Of a DNA stretch of 33,132 nucleotides, positions 1 through 7,833 are shown in pieces. This stretch comes from Nitrospirales bacterium. GTDB lineage: Bacteria; Nitrospirota; Nitrospiria; Nitrospirales; UBA8639. The notes beneath the pieces were generated by a model that saw only the letters and a program-made list of their open reading frames with translations, was not told the origin of the DNA and ran no database searches. Made by a program: the position numbers and the translations under genes. The stretch is taken from NCBI GenBank assembly GCA_022824735.1, contig JAJDZI010000001.1:1-33132 (forward strand). The letters are read 5' to 3'. The first letter of the stretch is position 1, and each line of letters starts with the position of its first letter.

Positions 1-870
1 GGGTCGCTGATAGTTCCAGACCACCCAGGACCAGGGGGATTGGGGCGGTTCGATGGTGGCATCGAGCCACGTTTTCTCCTGGTCGAAACTCAGTTGTACC
101 TGCGCAATGGAATTGGGCCCGCCGAAGGCAATGCCGCGGAACTGCACGTTGGGGCCGCGGATATCCTGGTAATGGCCCGGACTGTCGATTCGGGAAAAAA
201 TATGGATCGTGCCATCGTCGGTCCACCCTTTGCGCTGCCAGTAGCCCTGATAGTCTCCGTTGTACACTTCAATTTCCGTAATCCACTTGACGTTCTTGAT
301 CCCGTATAACCCGGGGACGATCAAGCGGACCGGAAAACCATGGGCCTTCGGAAGTTTTTCCCCGTTCATCAGGTAGGCCAACATCACTTCATCGTGCATG
401 GCCCGTTCAAAGGGAATGCTGTCATGGTAGGCGTCGGCTCCCCGAACAATGACGTCTCTTGCGGTCTCCGCGTCGGCCCCGGCTTCAAGCAGTAACTCCT
501 TCAGGGAAATTCCCCGCCAGATGGCATTGCCGAGACTCGTTCCTCCCGGCAGGGTATCGATGCACATGAGGGTGGAGACCTGGTCGAACGGTCTGCGATT
601 CAGGAGGTCTCGCCATTTGAGCACCATGGGGTTGGCGACTGCGCCCTTGACCACCATTTGCCATTGTTCCTGGTCCAGGTCGCGCGAGAGGTTGTACGGA
701 GAGTCCATGTAATTGACGGTATAAAATTTTTCATTGGGCGTGAAATAATGTGTTTCGCGGGCAGGGACGGCAAACATGCTACCGAGGTCGCATCCGGCGG
801 TAAGACTGCCGAGTCCCACCAGGGTGCCAAAGCTGCCAAGTTGAAACAATTTGCGTCGGGTGATGTCCAT
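1..870 (-). CDS. Tat-exported molybdopterin oxidoreductase of the sulfite oxidase family, partial
   Basis: The gene runs off the left edge after 290 codons, so the C-terminus is missing. The product starts with a Tat-like motif (TRRKLFQ, residues 4-10) and a hydrophobic stretch ending in a lipobox (LTAGC, Cys27). This suggests a Tat-exported, lipid-anchored protein facing the periplasm. Residues about 70-205 form the molybdopterin-binding domain. Cys103 in STLMCIDTLPGG is the expected Mo-ligating cysteine of the sulfite oxidase fold. The segment from about residue 215 (WQRKGW, FRGIAFGG) matches the family's immunoglobulin-like dimerization domain. Members oxidize sulfite or reduce sulfoxides; the substrate here cannot be told. 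ATG at 870 is chosen because it gives the Tat motif, though it lacks a clear ribosome binding site. It lies 93 bp downstream of a BNR-repeat lipoprotein gene on the same strand. Confidence 0.85.
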   Translation of the reverse strand, partial: MDITRRKLFQLGSFGTLVGLGSLTAGCDLGSMFAVPARETHYFTPNEKFYTVNYMDSPYNLSRDLDQEQWQMVVKGAVANPMVLKWRDLLNRRPFDQVSTLMCIDTLPGGTSLGNAIWRGISLKELLLEAGADAETARDVIVRGADAYHDSIPFERAMHDEVMLAYLMNGEKLPKAHGFPVRLIVPGLYGIKNVKWITEIEVYNGDYQGYWQRKGWTDDGTIHIFSRIDSPGHYQDIRGPNVQFRGIAFGGPNSIAQVQLSFDQEKTWLDATIEPPQSPWSWVVWNYQRP

Positions 871-915
871 GGGCGAGAAGGGGAGACGTTGTCGAGGATC
901 TTCAGCCTCTTGCAA

Positions 916-952
916 GTACTATAACTATAGTACAGTACCCGACCCTCTGCAA
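916..952 (-). promoter_or_regulatory. Putative promoter with embedded perfect dyad upstream of the sulfite-oxidase-like gene
   Basis: Positions 916-933 form a perfect palindrome: GTACTATA, two bases, TATAGTAC. On the minus strand it contains a -10-like TATAGT (924-929), 17 bp from a -35-like TTGCAG (947-952). A wider inverted repeat (TCTTGCA at 908-914, TGCAAGA at 948-954) encloses it. The start codon at 870 lies about 47 bases after the expected transcription start. A dyad over the -10 suggests repression. This is inferred from sequence only. Confidence 0.45.
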
Positions 953-963
953 GAAGAAGAGCG

Positions 964-2061
964 TTATGGCTGCTGAGCCAGGACCAGCGGAAGAGGGTCC
1001 CACGTCCTGCCTTCGTTGTGTGACCGGAAAAGACCTGCGCGATTCGTGCCGACGTACAAGGTTGAAGGGTCCGTTTGACTGATAACCAAAGCCCGAATGT
1101 TGAGATTGGTCAGCCCCTTATTGGCCGCATCCCAGGTCTGGCCTCCGTTTCGGCTGATATGGACCCCGGCTCGACTCGCCACGTACACCACGCCGGGGGT
1201 CATCGGGTTGAGAATGAGATCGCTGAAAAATTGGTCGGGCAGGGTTTCACCGATCCGTTGCCAGGATTCCCCGCCATCGGTTGTTTTAAAGAGGCCTTTT
1301 AACGTGGCCGTATAGACGGTGCGAGGCGCGTGGGGGTCGATCTTGATTTTCACCACGCTGAGGGCGCGCGACGCTTTCAGTACCTCGGGCGGCACCAGGC
1401 CGTTGTTGACCTTTGTCCAATGCCTGGCTCCATCGAGCGAACGATAGACGCCCCCACTGGTGCCGGCGTACAGGGTCTGCGGCTGGTTGGGGTCCACGTC
1501 GATCGTGACGACCATGAGGACTTCGATCATCCCGTCCATGCGTTTGGCCCAGGTGTCGCCGGCATTCTCCGTTTCGAAGACGCCCATTGACGTGGCCGCA
1601 AAAATATGCTGGCTCGATCCCGGAACGAACTTGATTTCATGTACCACCGAGGTAATGGTCACGCCTTCCAACCCCTTGCGTTGCGAGATCCACTGCTGGC
1701 CGCCGTTAAAACTCTTGAAGACCGCATCGCCCTTGGTGCCGGCGTACACGTTGGCCGGAAGCAAGGGATCGACGGCCAGTGAAATGACACGTGAGTGAGT
1801 CATGCCCTTGGATACGTTGACCCAGGTTTTACCGGCATCGCGGGTCTTGAAGATGTAGTCGTTCGTTGCTACGTAGAGCAGGTTGGGCTTGGTGGGGTGT
1901 AACGCGATCTCAACGACCGTTTCGCCGCTTCCCCCACAAGCGGAAAAGAACAGACACAAAATGAGAAGTGATGGGAGGCGTATCAACGTGGCTGCACGAT
2001 TGGGGATGGATCGTTTCGCCACACTATCACACGGACGATTGGTTGAGAAGGGACGTTTCAC
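964..2061 (-). CDS. BNR/YCF48-like beta-propeller lipoprotein
   Basis: The 365-residue product has a hydrophobic N-terminal segment ending in a lipobox (LFFSACGG), so it is probably a lipoprotein. The rest is a run of BNR-type repeats with the Asp-box pattern, for example TRDAGKTW, SLDGARHW, TTDGGESW, SRNGGQTW and SHNEGRTW. Each is followed by a LYVGT/VYAGT-like strand, as in a seven-bladed beta-propeller. YCF48/Asp-box propellers serve as assembly factors or binding proteins; no specific function can be assigned. It is colinear with and closely similar to the protein at 23309-24343. The longest reading frame begins at GTG 2061 without a good ribosome binding site. In-frame GTG or TTG codons nearer the signal peptide are plausible alternatives. 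The sulfite-oxidase-like gene follows after 93 bp. Confidence 0.85.
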   Translation of the reverse strand: MKRPFSTNRPCDSVAKRSIPNRAATLIRLPSLLILCLFFSACGGSGETVVEIALHPTKPNLLYVATNDYIFKTRDAGKTWVNVSKGMTHSRVISLAVDPLLPANVYAGTKGDAVFKSFNGGQQWISQRKGLEGVTITSVVHEIKFVPGSSQHIFAATSMGVFETENAGDTWAKRMDGMIEVLMVVTIDVDPNQPQTLYAGTSGGVYRSLDGARHWTKVNNGLVPPEVLKASRALSVVKIKIDPHAPRTVYTATLKGLFKTTDGGESWQRIGETLPDQFFSDLILNPMTPGVVYVASRAGVHISRNGGQTWDAANKGLTNLNIRALVISQTDPSTLYVGTNRAGLFRSHNEGRTWDPLPLVLAQQP

Positions 2062-2127
2062 GTGCTAAATGCCGTAGGCGAATAGGTTCGAAGGAAAGCT
2101 TCATGGCAGGCACGACGCTTGAGGTGA

Positions 2128-2442
2128 TTACGTTGGCTTGTCTTCATGTCCCGTCAGCCGAAGCTGACGCTCACTGCGCCATATCCGCACAATCCGCACG
2201 GTTTTGGGATCGCGCCGATACACGATGCGAAACGGGGAGTAGATGATTTCTCTCAAGAAGGGTTGACCGAATTCCGGGACGATGCGTCCCATATCGGGAT
2301 GCTCGGCAAGGCGTTCAATTCGTTTGACGATCTCGCCAACCAGACGAGTGCCGACAACAGGTACTCCCTGTTCAGTGTACCAGACTTGGATAGTCCGGAG
2401 GTCAGTCAACGCGGACTTGGCAAAGCGGACCGGGAGGGACAT
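2128..2442 (-). CDS. ParE/RelE-family toxin
   Basis: This 104-residue protein fits the RelE/ParE toxin fold. It has an N-terminal helical hairpin (FAKSALTDLRTIQVWYTEQG) and a central FLREIIYSPFRIVYRRD strand pair. It ends with the typical VRIVRIWRSERQL strand and C-terminal Arg. Length matches the family (about 95-105 residues). It lies three bases downstream of the antitoxin stop codon (TAG at 2446-2448, ATG at 2442), so the pair is translationally coupled. The antitoxin-first order is classical for type II modules. The motif set resembles ParE (gyrase-directed) more than RelE, but the target cannot be settled from sequence alone. Confidence 0.88.
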   Translation of the reverse strand: MSLPVRFAKSALTDLRTIQVWYTEQGVPVVGTRLVGEIVKRIERLAEHPDMGRIVPEFGQPFLREIIYSPFRIVYRRDPKTVRIVRIWRSERQLRLTGHEDKPT

Positions 2443-2445
2443 CTT

Positions 2446-2715
2446 CTACTTGAGGCCGAGTTCGATCTTGACTCTGTGTAACGAGACATCGTGTCCTTTC
2501 TCGAGATCGGAGAGCCCCTCAACGACCGCCCGCATGAAAGCCCGCTCCTCCTCGGCAGTCTCAAATTCAGCGACCGACTGGACGACTGCAACGCCGCGCC
2601 CTCGGCTGGTCAATAGCACCGGGCGGTGCGTTTCGGCAACCTGTTTCACGACGCGGCCGGGATTAGTTTTCAGATTTGTCAATGGTATGACGTCCTGAGA
2701 AAACTTCATGGTCAT
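2446..2715 (-). CDS. Phd/YefM-family antitoxin
   Basis: This 89-residue protein begins with the Phd/YefM pattern: MKFSQDVIPLTNLKTNPGRVVKQVAET, then RPVLLTSRGRGVAVVQSVAEFE. That is the DNA-binding, dimerizing N-terminal domain. The C-terminal half is charged and probably wraps the toxin. Two ATG codons (2715 and 2709) are possible starts; the second gives MKFSQ, the more usual family N-terminus. A near-consensus promoter with a dyad over its -10 box lies about 40-70 bp upstream, consistent with autorepression by the antitoxin-toxin complex. The toxin gene follows after three bases. Confidence 0.88.
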   Translation of the reverse strand: MTMKFSQDVIPLTNLKTNPGRVVKQVAETHRPVLLTSRGRGVAVVQSVAEFETAEEERAFMRAVVEGLSDLEKGHDVSLHRVKIELGLK

Positions 2716-2751
2716 GACTCGGCTTTCTGACGAGATGGGCTACACTAGATA

Positions 2752-2786
2752 GGTCTTATTATAGGACCATTACAACAGTCTTTCAA
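2752..2786 (-). promoter_or_regulatory. Promoter and operator of the Phd/ParE module
   Basis: On the minus strand, TTGAAA (2781-2786) and a perfect TATAAT (2758-2763) are separated by exactly 17 bp. A 17-bp palindrome with GGTC arms (2752-2768, one mismatched pair) is centred on the -10 box. This is where an autoregulating antitoxin would bind. Confidence 0.75.
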
Positions 2787-2872
2787 CAGGTCTTTTAAAA
2801 TCATGCATTACAATGAAAACAGGCACTCATTTGTGGAGTAATTTCGTGCCACGCAGATGCTGGCGTGTGGAT

Positions 2873-3820
2873 TCACATGTCGAAAAAGTACTTGAAATTC
2901 AACGATATTCCAAAGAAACTTAAATCTTTAGCTTTAATAGCGTAATGGATCGGAAGATCGGCGCCAGGAGTCCCTGGCCGGCCAACCGTGGAGGCGTGGC
3001 CTCTCAACGGCGTCCATGCGTTATTGCCGTTCTTGAAATCGTTGAAGGCATCGCCATAGCGGAATTTGAATCCTATGGAAGATCGCTCACTCCATGCGTA
3101 ATCCAGGCCGGCTATCCACTGGTATCCGAATATCGTATCGGACAGGACATCATCAGCTAATGAAGCCAGTCCTGCCGCATGACGATTGCGCCCCAATTCG
3201 TAGAGCGTATCACGATCGCTTGTTCGGATCGAAGCCCCCGAATAATCCATCCGTACGTGCATCACCCCCAACCCAGCGCCCAGATAGGGAGTGAACTTGG
3301 CGGGTAGCACGTTATGAAGGTCATAGTAGACGTTTGCGAAAAAGTTATCGGCCCGGAAAGTACTAACCCTTTCACTTCGTTCGATAAATTCATCCTGTTT
3401 CGGATCGTTGGGAACGTTAAGATCCGAACTGCCACCACTTTGCTGACGACGAAAATACTCGACTTCAAAACGAAAATCGTGGAAGACGTAGCCGAGGTTC
3501 GCTCCGGCCAACAAGCCCGTACCGAGATCAAATTTGGTCGCTCGTCCAGGCAAGGCACTGGGGGAACAGTCTTCCAACGGAAGCGGGACCACGGTTCCGT
3601 CATTCAACGTGTCCATATCCAACCACTGATCGCAGTTTGTTTGAATGCCGTTATTCGTACGGGTGGACTCGAGATCATTCGGGACCGAGACCCCTATGTC
3701 CGCACCGAAATAGAATCTCCGTTGGGCATCCGAAGCTTCCACGTCCACGACCGGGAGCAAGACAGCCAGCAGGACAACCGTTGCAATAAAATGATGCGCT
3801 GTTTTGATCATTTTAGTCAT
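2873..3820 (-). CDS. Outer-membrane beta-barrel protein
   Basis: The 315-residue product has a cleavable signal peptide (MTKMIKTAHHFIATVVLLAVLLP, cleavage near VEASDA). An alternating amphipathic beta pattern follows: FYFGADIGVSVP, LLAGANLGYVFHDFRFEVEYF, FFANVYYDLH, TPYLGAGLGVMHVRMDY, IFGYQWIAGLDYAWSERSSIGFKFRYG. It ends in LSFFGISLNFKYFFDM, an aromatic-rich final strand near the C-terminus, as outer-membrane barrels require. The pattern resembles the OmpW/OprF-like small barrel class (porin-like opacity proteins). The start at 3820 is supported by GGAGG (3828-3832) seven bases upstream; a longer frame to 3943 lacks this. It follows the M48 protease gene after 47 bp on the same strand. The cargo or function is unknown. 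Confidence 0.85.
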   Translation of the reverse strand: MTKMIKTAHHFIATVVLLAVLLPVVDVEASDAQRRFYFGADIGVSVPNDLESTRTNNGIQTNCDQWLDMDTLNDGTVVPLPLEDCSPSALPGRATKFDLGTGLLAGANLGYVFHDFRFEVEYFRRQQSGGSSDLNVPNDPKQDEFIERSERVSTFRADNFFANVYYDLHNVLPAKFTPYLGAGLGVMHVRMDYSGASIRTSDRDTLYELGRNRHAAGLASLADDVLSDTIFGYQWIAGLDYAWSERSSIGFKFRYGDAFNDFKNGNNAWTPLRGHASTVGRPGTPGADLPIHYAIKAKDLSFFGISLNFKYFFDM

Positions 3821-3867
3821 CGATAATCCTCCATAGTGCATCGATATTGCATTATATTGTAGCAGTT

Positions 3868-4740
3868 TTACTCTATAGCAGGAAGTGTGGAGACGTGGGC
3901 TTTGTCGGCGCGTTCGTAGCGGGCCATGGCTTCGGGCATCCATTTTCGAAGGTTGTCAATGCGTGTCTCATGGGCAGGGTGGGTTGACAAAAATTCCGGA
4001 GGGGAGTTTTTGGACGATTCCGCCATGCGTTCCCACAGCAGTACGGCTTCCCTGGGGTCGTATCCGGCCTCGGCGGCCAGGAGTAACCCGATATAGTCTG
4101 CTTCCGATTCATGGCTTCGACCAAAGGGCAGCAGGACGCCGACCCCCAACGCCTGCATGGCCAATGCCTGAGTGATAGGTTTCATGTCCAAGGCCGCCGC
4201 GGCGATCTGCATTCCGACGTTGGCTACCGAATGTTGGCTGATTCGTTCGGCGCCGTGGCGGGCCAATGCATGAACGACTTCATGGCCCATGATTGCCGCC
4301 AACCCATTTTCGTTTTTGGCCTCGGGAAAAATGCCCGTATAAAATCCGATTTTACCGCCGGGCAAAGCCCATGCATTCTTGGTTTTGTCGTCTTTGATCA
4401 CCGTGACTTCCCATTGGAACGATTTCGCGCGTTCGGCGTATTTGGATTGTTTGGCCGCGGCAATAATCCGTTCGGCCACGCGCTGCACGGGTTCCACTTC
4501 CTCCGGGTTGTTGGAGATGACCACCTCCGGATCATTGAGCGTTTGGGCGTAGGCCTGGTTGCCCATGTGAATTTCCTGGCTTTCCGGGATCAGCAGAAAC
4601 TGCGACCGGTTCGTGTACGGGTTTGTCGCACATCCCGCCACGTTGATGATGAGACAAAACAGGGCAAGCGTTTGAATCACACGTTTGACCCTATGCCGAG
4701 CGTGCATCGAAGTCTTCTTTCCTGACCGGTTTTGCCCCAT
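3868..4740 (-). CDS. M48-family zinc metalloprotease lipoprotein
   Basis: The protein has a lipoprotein signal (LALFCLIINVAGC, Cys37) followed by the conserved NPYTNRSQFLLIPESQE segment of periplasmic M48 proteases. The zinc-binding HEVVH motif is at residues 153-157 and the third-ligand region is HESEADYIGL. Family members (BepA/LoiP-like) degrade or assist outer-membrane proteins in the periplasm. It lies 18 bp downstream of the inactive M16 subunit and upstream of an outer-membrane barrel gene, which fits envelope quality control. The longest form starts at ATG 4740; the ATG at 4707 (MHARHRVKR) is preceded by a purine-rich stretch and may be the true start. Confidence 0.92.
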   Translation of the reverse strand: MGQNRSGKKTSMHARHRVKRVIQTLALFCLIINVAGCATNPYTNRSQFLLIPESQEIHMGNQAYAQTLNDPEVVISNNPEEVEPVQRVAERIIAAAKQSKYAERAKSFQWEVTVIKDDKTKNAWALPGGKIGFYTGIFPEAKNENGLAAIMGHEVVHALARHGAERISQHSVANVGMQIAAAALDMKPITQALAMQALGVGVLLPFGRSHESEADYIGLLLAAEAGYDPREAVLLWERMAESSKNSPPEFLSTHPAHETRIDNLRKWMPEAMARYERADKAHVSTLPAIE

Positions 4741-4758
4741 GGGGGTAGAATCCTGTTC

Positions 4759-6195
4759 CTACGATTCAGGGATGGAAATGTCGAGTTCTTCGACAGTTTC
4801 ATATTGCGCCAGGGCCGGGGCCGTGCCTTGGCGGGGTCCGATGATCAGAAGCACGAATTGGTCCGGCTTGATGTGTGTGCGAGCCGCTTTCCTGACCTGA
4901 TCCGCAGTCGTTTGCTCAATGCCCGTCCTGAACCGGGTAAGCCAATCGGACGGATAGTCGAAATATTCATAGGTAAGGAATTTCCCAAGGAGTTTTCCGG
5001 GAGAATCCACGGAAAAGACAAAAGAATTCAGGAGACTGGTCTTGGCCTTGCGCACTTCCTCTTCAGTCGGAGGTTCCGTCTCCATGATCTTCCGGGCTTC
5101 CTCCAATAACGCGTCGATGCCTGCTTGTGCGGTTTCCGTTTTGGTGGACATTGAAAAACTGGCGGTGGCCGGATAGTCCCACCCGAACCCGATTCCGCCA
5201 CTCACGTCATAGGCCAATCCTTTTTGCGAACGAACGTTGGAAAAGAGCCGGGCCCCGAAAGACCCGGAGACGATTTGGTTGATAATGACCACCGGATGGT
5301 AGTCCGGGTGTTTTCGCGTGAGGCCCATATGTCCGATGATGATCTTGGCTTGGGTCATGTCGTCTTTCTCAACGTAATAGACCTTTTTCGCGGTAGAGGT
5401 CCGGTAGGGGACAACCGGATCGTCGAAGGCTTTCCCTTGCGGCCAACTCCCGAACGTGTGTTTGATCAGGTCCAGGGCCTTCTCCGTTTGGAAATCGCCG
5501 ACCAGGCCCAGGATGACGCGATTGGGGACAACATATTTGGCATGCCAATCGACGAGATCCTGCCGGGAAATATTGTTGACGGTGGCATACGTCTCGACCC
5601 GGGCATAGGGTGAATCGTTGCCGTATATCAACTTCGCAAATTCCCGGGACAGGATACCGCCCGGATTGTCATTTTGCCTGGCGATCCCGGCCATGACCTT
5701 CTTTTTAGCGAGGTCCAGTTTTTCCTGGTCGAAGCGCGGGTTTTGCAGGACGTCGCCGAATACCGCAAAGACTTCGGCAAAATCTTCGATCAAGCACGTC
5801 ATCGAGGCTGAGCCGCTGGCCATGCCGATGCCGGTTTCAATCGATGCGGCCTTGCGTTCCAGGTAGTCATCGAGGGCGTCGCCGGTCCGCGTCGTCGTTC
5901 CTCCGCTTCGGATGACGGTTCCCGTGAGCGCGGCCAGGCCGGCCTTGTCGGCCGGTTCCAGACGGGAGCCGGTCCGGATACGCGCCGAAACCTGGACAAT
6001 CGGGAGTTCGTGATCTTCCAGGAGAAACACCACCATGCCGTTGTCCAGGACGATCCGGGTTGGTTGCGGAATATGCAGATCCGGCAGAGGGGGGTACGTC
6101 AGTTGCTCTACCGTGTCCACCTGACCGGCTACCGGCGTGGCCAGGAAGAGGACGAGCACGGCGCATGCGAAGAAGAATGGCGAACGTTTACTCAT
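4759..6195 (-). CDS. M16-family peptidase-like subunit lacking the zinc motif
   Basis: The 478-residue product has a signal peptide (FFFACAVLVLFLATPVAGQ) and the two-domain M16 layout. The first is an N-terminal domain with TRIVLDNGMVVFLLEDHELPIVQVSARI. The second domain contains VILGLVGDFQ and KGLAYDVSGGIGFG. Where active members have HxxEH it reads LAALTGTVIRSGG, so the zinc site is absent. This is the non-catalytic partner of heterodimeric M16B peptidases, analogous to the mitochondrial processing peptidase alpha subunit. It starts eight bases after the stop of the catalytic subunit gene, with AAAGGA inside the end of that gene. The pair probably forms a periplasmic heterodimer that cuts peptides or unfolded proteins; the substrate is unknown. 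Confidence 0.93.
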   Translation of the reverse strand: MSKRSPFFFACAVLVLFLATPVAGQVDTVEQLTYPPLPDLHIPQPTRIVLDNGMVVFLLEDHELPIVQVSARIRTGSRLEPADKAGLAALTGTVIRSGGTTTRTGDALDDYLERKAASIETGIGMASGSASMTCLIEDFAEVFAVFGDVLQNPRFDQEKLDLAKKKVMAGIARQNDNPGGILSREFAKLIYGNDSPYARVETYATVNNISRQDLVDWHAKYVVPNRVILGLVGDFQTEKALDLIKHTFGSWPQGKAFDDPVVPYRTSTAKKVYYVEKDDMTQAKIIIGHMGLTRKHPDYHPVVIINQIVSGSFGARLFSNVRSQKGLAYDVSGGIGFGWDYPATASFSMSTKTETAQAGIDALLEEARKIMETEPPTEEEVRKAKTSLLNSFVFSVDSPGKLLGKFLTYEYFDYPSDWLTRFRTGIEQTTADQVRKAARTHIKPDQFVLLIIGPRQGTAPALAQYETVEELDISIPES

Positions 6196-6203
6196 GCCGC
6201 ACG

Positions 6204-7757
6204 TCAGAGTCCTTTCCGGGCTTCGGTTGACGTGGAGGAAGCGGGTGCCACGGTTTCGATCCGGGCCACGATCCGATTGGAGTCCGTGAACGTTTGCCGG
6301 GCGATACGTCGGATGTCTCCTTTCGTGACACGGTCAAAGCGTTGAATGTAGCGAAACAGTTCGCGCCAATCGCCAAAAAGGGTCTGGTAGTCCGTCAAGC
6401 TCATGGCCAATCCGAGGTTGCTTTTCAAGGAATAGATCAAGCTGGCTTTGGCCCGTGTTCGAAATTTGGCCAATTCCTCGTCCGTGACGTCCTCAGTTTT
6501 CAGGCGATCCAATTCTTCGCGGATCGCTTGCTGAACGGTTTCGTTGGCAACTCCACGCGCGGGTACCGCATAGGCCACCCACAGGTGCGGATATTTTTCT
6601 CCCGGGTAGGCTCCATAGGCGCCGGCGCTGACTGCGATCTGTTTATCTCGAACCAAAGAGCGGTAGAACCGGGAAGTCCGTCCGTTCGTCAAAATGTCGT
6701 CGATGGCGTCGAAGACCGGTTGATCGGGATGCGTGGCCGCGGGTTTATGGTACCCTTCCATGTAAAAGGGTTGAGCGGGATCCTTGATCGTCACCACTTT
6801 CTCCGCAATAGACGGGGGTTCCACGGTTCTTAAGGCCGGCGGTTTCGGTCTGCCGGGAATCCGGCCGAAATAGGTTTCCAGCAAGGGGATCAAGGTCTTC
6901 GGGTCAATATCTCCGACGATTGCCGTGACCATGTTGGATGGCACGTAATACGTGTCAAAGAATTCTTTGGCATCGGTCATGGTATAGGATTGAATGTCGC
7001 TGGCATAGCCGATTACCGGATGATGATAAGGATGAGCCGTAAAGGCCGTGACCACGAATTGTTCAAACAGCCGGCCGACGGGCCGGCTCTCCGTGCGCAT
7101 CCGGCGCTCTTCCATCACCACGTCCCGTTCTTCGTAGAACTCGCGAAACACCGGGTGCAGAAATCGTTCCGACTCCAGGTAACAGAAGAGTTCGATCTTG
7201 TTGGCCGGGAGTGCATAAAAATAGCCGGTGACGTCGGCCCCGGTAAAGGCGTTTAAGGCGACTCCGCCTTCTCGTTCAACGACGTCCCCGAATGCGTTTT
7301 TTTTCACAAATTTCGCAGCGGCTTCTTGCTTGCTTTTAAAGACCTTCAAGAGGTCTTCGATGTGTTGGGCATCGGACCGGGCACTCAACTTGGCTTCCTG
7401 ATACGCCAGATACGCCCGTTCCAACTCCTCCAGGGCTTTTTTCTCTTCTTTGTAGTTCTTGGTGCCGAGTCGCGGCGTGCCTTTAAAGGCCATGTGTTCA
7501 AACATGTGCGCGAGCCCGGTTCTCCCCGTGCCTTCCTGCGCGGACCCCACGTTCACGGCCGTCATAAAGGCAAACACCGGGGCTACGGGGCGTTCAACGA
7601 GAATAAAGGTCCAGCCGTTCTTGACGGTGTATTCCGTGACGTTCTGTTCGAAGGACGCAAGGTCAATGGCTTGAGAAGCGGAAGGAAAACAGAGAATGCA
7701 GAGCAGGAGCAGGGTAAAAAGGCGTCGTGGCGGTCGCTGTGCGGGAATCGAAAGCAT
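6204..7757 (-). CDS. M16-family zinc peptidase, catalytic subunit
   Basis: The 517-residue product has a signal peptide (RRLFTLLLLCILCFPSASQA) and the M16 inverted zinc motif HMFEH at residues 84-88 (GLAHMFEHMAFKGT). The likely third zinc ligand is in VVMEERRMRTES. Between them lies a long Lys/Glu-rich helical insertion (residues about 100-160, predicted coiled coil), seen in a subset of exported M16B enzymes. The second domain carries MVTAIVGDIDP and the VSAGAYG region. It is the first gene of a minus-strand operon with the inactive M16 subunit and the M48 protease. A weak promoter is visible upstream. Confidence 0.94.
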   Translation of the reverse strand: MLSIPAQRPPRRLFTLLLLCILCFPSASQAIDLASFEQNVTEYTVKNGWTFILVERPVAPVFAFMTAVNVGSAQEGTGRTGLAHMFEHMAFKGTPRLGTKNYKEEKKALEELERAYLAYQEAKLSARSDAQHIEDLLKVFKSKQEAAAKFVKKNAFGDVVEREGGVALNAFTGADVTGYFYALPANKIELFCYLESERFLHPVFREFYEERDVVMEERRMRTESRPVGRLFEQFVVTAFTAHPYHHPVIGYASDIQSYTMTDAKEFFDTYYVPSNMVTAIVGDIDPKTLIPLLETYFGRIPGRPKPPALRTVEPPSIAEKVVTIKDPAQPFYMEGYHKPAATHPDQPVFDAIDDILTNGRTSRFYRSLVRDKQIAVSAGAYGAYPGEKYPHLWVAYAVPARGVANETVQQAIREELDRLKTEDVTDEELAKFRTRAKASLIYSLKSNLGLAMSLTDYQTLFGDWRELFRYIQRFDRVTKGDIRRIARQTFTDSNRIVARIETVAPASSTSTEARKGL

Positions 7758-7787
7758 AGACGGGTCTGCGCAAGAGTGCTTTCTGGT

Positions 7788-7816
7788 ATCCTAACCAGTT
7801 CAATGACGCCTTGCAA
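7788..7816 (-). promoter_or_regulatory. Putative promoter of the M16/M48 protease operon
   Basis: On the minus strand, TTGCAA (7811-7816) and TAGGAT (7788-7793) are 17 bp apart. They lie about 30 bases upstream of the first protease start codon. Each matches four of six consensus bases, so support is moderate. Confidence 0.35.
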
Positions 7817-7833
7817 GCGACGGGCATTTGGGG

